Assembly (NCBI GenBank): GCA_937969125.1
Contig: CALBVA010000131.1
Span: 1-8,253 of the forward strand
Reading direction: 5' to 3'
Origin: an uncultured Verrucomicrobiales bacterium
GTDB taxonomy: Bacteria > Verrucomicrobiota > Verrucomicrobiia > Verrucomicrobiales > Akkermansiaceae
Length of the DNA stretch: 8,253 nucleotides
Shown: in pieces, positions 6,326 to 8,253 of the stretch
Position numbering within the stretch: position 1 is the stretch's first letter
Layout of the letters: each line of letters begins with the position of its first letter
Translations under genes and position numbers: made by a program
The notes under the pieces: generated by a model
Seen by the model: only the letters and a program-made list of their open reading frames with translations
Database searches by the model: none
What the model was told of the DNA's origin: nothing

Positions 6326-7458
6326 GACTTCTCTGCGAGGCTTTTCACAAAGGTTGTGAACCACTCGACGCCTGCTTGAAGGTCTGTGACCTTGATGAAT
6401 TCATCGGCCGTGTGAGCCTGATCGATCGAGCCCGGCCCGAGGCAGATCGAGGGGAGGCCTGCTGCCGAAAGATGAGCCGCGTCCGAAAACCAAGGCGCGC
6501 CAGCCAATACCAGATTCGGGTGGGCTTGCCGAATTTTCGAGAGCCATGGGTGGTCCTTGCTCATCTCCATCGGAGGGAATTCCTGGAACTCTAGCAGTTC
6601 CACATCATGCAGAACCTGACGCAAAATTTCCGCAGTCGATTGTTCTTTCGCCAGCTTCGGTACGGTGCGGATATCAATGACCGCTTTCGCCGACGACGGC
6701 ACGATGTTTGGCCGGGTGCCGCCTTCGATCATTCCGATATTGAGGGTTGGGCTTCCCAACACGGGATGGCTTGACCGAGACAGCTCTTCGCGGAAGTCGG
6801 TGTCCAGCTTCTGCAAAATCGCCATGAGTTTGGTGATCGCGTTCTCGCCGAGATGCGGCTGTGAGGCATGGGTTGACTTCCCGGTGGCTTCCAGCGTGGC
6901 CCACAGGCAGCCCTTTGTGCAATAGACAGCTTCCAGAGAGGTTGGCTCGCCCACGATGGCGAACTCGTATTTCGCCGCGTGATGTTTCGCAAAATGTCGA
7001 GAGCCCGGCTGACTAGATTCTTCACCCATAAAGCTGATGAAATCCACCGCGACCGGGAGTTTTGCTAGCAGGTGGGCCGTTTCCTTGAGGGCCCAGAGCA
7101 TCGCCGCCATCGGGCCTTTTGTGTCGGAGGTGCCACGACCGTGAACCATTCCGTCGCGTAGCTCGCCGGAGAAGGGCTCGATAGTCATTCCGGCCACTCC
7201 GACCGTATCGGTATGCGGACCAAGGAGGATCCGGGGCCGCTCATCCGGGCCCTCGCTAGTCCAGGGAGCGCGGGCGATGACATTCGGTCGCCCCTCCTCG
7301 GCCTCTTCCAGTTCGACCAGAAATCCCAAAGGAGAGAGGAAGTCCTTTAAAAATTCCGCCATCCGCGCTTCACCACCTGGCGACACTCCTGGATCACCCT
7401 CAGGGTTCACCGAGGGAATACGTACCAGCGCCTGCAACAACTCCACAACCGACTTCAT
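6322..7458 (-). CDS. M20 family metallopeptidase/deacylase (ArgE/DapE/CPG2-like)
   Basis: 378 residues from ATG 7458, normal for dinuclear-zinc M20 hydrolases. Visible active-site landmarks: GPHTDTV with H82 and D84, GRGTSDTKG with bridging D112, GEESSQPGSR with the catalytic glutamate pair E146/E147, EPTS with E171, and the last metal histidine H349 in IDQAHTADEF. The lid/dimerisation domain covers about 185-295 and has STHASQPHLGENAI (195-208, with H197) and GGTRPNIVPSSAKAVIDIR (246-264). The family includes acetylornithine deacetylase, succinyl-diaminopimelate desuccinylase and carboxypeptidase G2-type peptidases; sequence by eye does not decide among them and no arginine or lysine pathway genes are adjacent. 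No signal peptide, so cytosolic. Its TGA stop overlaps the start of the PPP phosphatase gene. Upstream are two alternative promoter candidates. Confidence 0.92.
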   Translation of the reverse strand: MKSVVELLQALVRIPSVNPEGDPGVSPGGEARMAEFLKDFLSPLGFLVELEEAEEGRPNVIARAPWTSEGPDERPRILLGPHTDTVGVAGMTIEPFSGELRDGMVHGRGTSDTKGPMAAMLWALKETAHLLAKLPVAVDFISFMGEESSQPGSRHFAKHHAAKYEFAIVGEPTSLEAVYCTKGCLWATLEATGKSTHASQPHLGENAITKLMAILQKLDTDFREELSRSSHPVLGSPTLNIGMIEGGTRPNIVPSSAKAVIDIRTVPKLAKEQSTAEILRQVLHDVELLEFQEFPPMEMSKDHPWLSKIRQAHPNLVLAGAPWFSDAAHLSAAGLPSICLGPGSIDQAHTADEFIKVTDLQAGVEWFTTFVKSLAEKS

Positions 7459-7464
7459 GTCCGC

Positions 7465-7470
7465 AAGCTA
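7465..7470 (-). promoter_or_regulatory. Possible -10 hexamer for a leaderless M20 transcript
   Basis: The minus strand reads TAGCTT, six bases (GCGGAC), then the ATG of the M20 gene, the same TANNNT-N6-ATG layout seen before mrp, with CTAG and a GCGG run in both. No Shine-Dalgarno is present. A competing, more upstream sigma-70 candidate exists at 7495-7525, so the transcript may instead carry a short leader. Confidence 0.35.
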
Positions 7471-7494
7471 GGGACAGGCAGACAGACCGAAAAG

Positions 7495-7525
7495 ATTTTA
7501 CCGCTACAGATTGGTTCTGTGACAA
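7495..7525 (-). promoter_or_regulatory. Sigma-70-type promoter candidate for the M20-phosphatase pair
   Basis: The minus strand has TTGTCA (7525-7520, five of six to TTGACA), a 19-bp spacer, and TAAAAT (7500-7495, five of six to TATAAT). Transcription would start about 30 nt before ATG 7458. The spacer is slightly long. It contains a perfect dyad, ACAGA-TTGGT-TCTGT at 7506-7520, which abuts the -35 and could be an operator. Confidence 0.45.
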
Positions 7526-7629
7526 CTCATTTAACACTTACGGCGTTTTGTCTTTGAGGACCGGACCTGCTTTTCCGGGATGTGCGTAAAGTGTGGATGA
7601 GAACAGAATGCCCGCAAATGAGGGCTACG

Positions 7630-7666
7630 AATTTACAATCCACCGTTAGTCGGAAATCTGTAAATT
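7630..7666. repeat. 8-bp perfect inverted repeat, operator-like
   Basis: AATTTACA (7630-7637) and TGTAAATT (7659-7666) are perfect inverted copies separated by 21 bp, so the arms are 29 bp apart from start to start, close to three helical turns. The AT-rich arms would form a weak RNA stem, so two half-sites for a dimeric regulator are more plausible than a hairpin. No regulator is assigned. Confidence 0.4.
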
Positions 7667-7670
7667 GATC

Positions 7671-7697
7671 ACCGTGAGGCATGATATCACGGTTTTT
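7671..7697 (+). terminator. Terminator-like hairpin in the leader of the last gene
   Basis: ACCGTGA (7671-7677) and TCACGGT (7687-7693) form a perfect seven-pair stem with a 9-nt loop, and the right arm runs into TTTTT (7693-7697). This is a modest intrinsic terminator in the plus direction, 121 bp before ATG 7819. It would end any transcript entering from the left or act as an attenuator. The palindrome TGATATCA (7682-7689) overlaps the right arm, so a protein-binding site is an alternative reading. Confidence 0.4.
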
Positions 7698-7803
7698 GAA
7701 GCAGAAGGAGAGCTGTTGTGCGAAGGGCTGTCCTGTGAATGCACCTCATTGCCTTTCGGTGGGGCTTAGCGTCCACGAGGCTCTACGTCATCTTTCTGGT
7801 GCA

Positions 7804-7810
7804 GGAGAGG
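7804..7810 (+). promoter_or_regulatory. Shine-Dalgarno of the last gene
   Basis: GGAGAGG ends 8 nt before ATG 7819. It is the best ribosome binding site in the window and the main reason for choosing 7819 over the upstream in-frame ATG at 7681, which lies inside the terminator-like hairpin with no usable site before it. Confidence 0.6.
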
Positions 7811-7818
7811 GAACTTTC

Positions 7819-8253
7819 ATGACCAAGACCTACGGTTTAACTGTTCTGAGAAAGACGGCCTTGGGAAACTTTCAAGAATGTGACGGAGTTCTATTGGATC
7901 CTGCCAGTGGGATCCAGTTCGCTCCGGATAAGTTGAGGTTGGTGATGTTTCGTTGTCCACTGATAGGCTGTGTGCGTTTGGCATGGTCGACCCTGGAGTC
8001 GAAAATTCTGGCGTATCTGAATTTTGAAAAGCTTCTTTGGGAGGGTGGTCCGGCGGATGAGTTGAAAAAAGCCCTCGGCTGCGAAGCCCGCAGTTACGAT
8101 GACCGTTGTATGAGAGGTTGCCGGCAATGGCTCGATGACTGGTCGGAGGAGAAGCCGAAAGAGCAGCAATCTTTCGATCGGTTGAATATTATTTCAGCCA
8201 TCAGTGCCTGCCAAAAACTGAAAGTCGTTTTGGTGAATCGCAGTCTGGAGTTC
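7819..8253 (+). CDS. Unrecognised protein, 3' partial
   Basis: The frame from ATG 7819 is open for 145 codons to the window end, so the gene continues outside. The product begins MTKTYGLTVLRKTALG. I do not recognise it. There is no signal peptide or membrane segment; composition is that of a soluble cytosolic protein with five cysteines. Residues about 35-110 run as basic/hydrophobic strands, then WSTLESKILAYL and a helix-rich segment ending in CRQWLDDWSEE. The order strand, helix (LESKILAYL), helix (ADELKKALG), helix (MRGCRQWL) vaguely resembles the winged helix of OmpR/PhoB-type regulators, where LTxxExxLLxxL opens the domain; this is a low-confidence guess. A good Shine-Dalgarno precedes the start. 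The 92-residue frame on the opposite strand (7891-8169) is its shadow. Base composition looks slightly poorer in GC than the neighbours. Confidence 0.65.
   Translation, partial: MTKTYGLTVLRKTALGNFQECDGVLLDPASGIQFAPDKLRLVMFRCPLIGCVRLAWSTLESKILAYLNFEKLLWEGGPADELKKALGCEARSYDDRCMRGCRQWLDDWSEEKPKEQQSFDRLNIISAISACQKLKVVLVNRSLEF

Larger units (their letters stand above)
7471..7818. other. Divergent intergenic region with several dyads, no gene recognised
   Basis: The stretch between the M20 gene and the last gene shows no recognisable protein or RNA gene. It holds the minus-strand promoter candidate with its spacer dyad (7495-7525), a short CCGGA/TCCGG dyad at 7561-7578, an 8-bp inverted repeat at 7630-7666, and a terminator-like hairpin at 7671-7697. 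The frame of the last gene stays open back to an ATG at 7681 but that part is Cys-rich (CC, C, C within 23 residues) and unconvincing. I found no clear sigma-70 promoter on the plus strand. Confidence 0.6.

Noticed and set aside
7681..7818. Upstream in-frame ATG 7681 for the last gene
   Set aside because: It lies inside a terminator-like hairpin, has no ribosome binding site at proper spacing, and the added part is oddly Cys-rich; not excluded but less likely.
7891..8169. 92-residue frame on the minus strand
   Set aside because: It is antisense to the longer open plus-strand frame that has a good ribosome binding site; the peptide looks like a shadow.

Overview
The window looks like chromosomal DNA of a Verrucomicrobiota bacterium (Luteolibacter/Haloferula-like; inferred, moderate confidence). 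The pointers are a secreted CAP-domain protein with an SHD1-like N-terminal domain (a combination typical of the Planctomycetota/Verrucomicrobiota group), a eukaryote-type UTP-glucose-1-phosphate uridylyltransferase, moderately high GC, and mostly weak or absent Shine-Dalgarno sequences. I see no transposase, integrase, phage gene, CRISPR array, tRNA or rRNA.

Layout, left to right: (1) the 3' part of a CAP-domain gene on +, cut by the window edge; (2) a minus-strand pair, rpoN (sigma-54) followed 31 bp later by mrp (Fe-S carrier P-loop ATPase), converging on the CAP gene; (3) a 130-bp divergent region between rpoN and a plus-strand UDP-glucose pyrophosphorylase gene, carrying a good -24/-12 (sigma-54) promoter that faces rpoN itself; (4) the pyrophosphorylase gene and, 74 bp on, a YqaB/beta-phosphoglucomutase-type HAD sugar phosphatase, possibly co-transcribed; (5) a convergent minus-strand pair, an M20 metallopeptidase/deacylase followed with an ATGA overlap by a PPP-family phosphatase; (6) a 360-bp divergent region rich in inverted repeats; (7) the 5' part of an unrecognised plus-strand gene that runs off the window end and is preceded by the best ribosome binding site of the window.

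Most of the content is housekeeping. The parts worth a second look are regulatory: a sigma-54 promoter in front of the sigma-54 gene (predicted autoregulation), TANNNT hexamers exactly 6 nt before the ATG of mrp and of the M20 gene (predicted leaderless transcripts), a GC hairpin just before the HAD start, and a cluster of dyads, one of them terminator-like, in the leader of the unknown last gene. At protein level, Mrp keeps only one cysteine of the usual CxxC pair. I did not find a clearly new multi-gene system.
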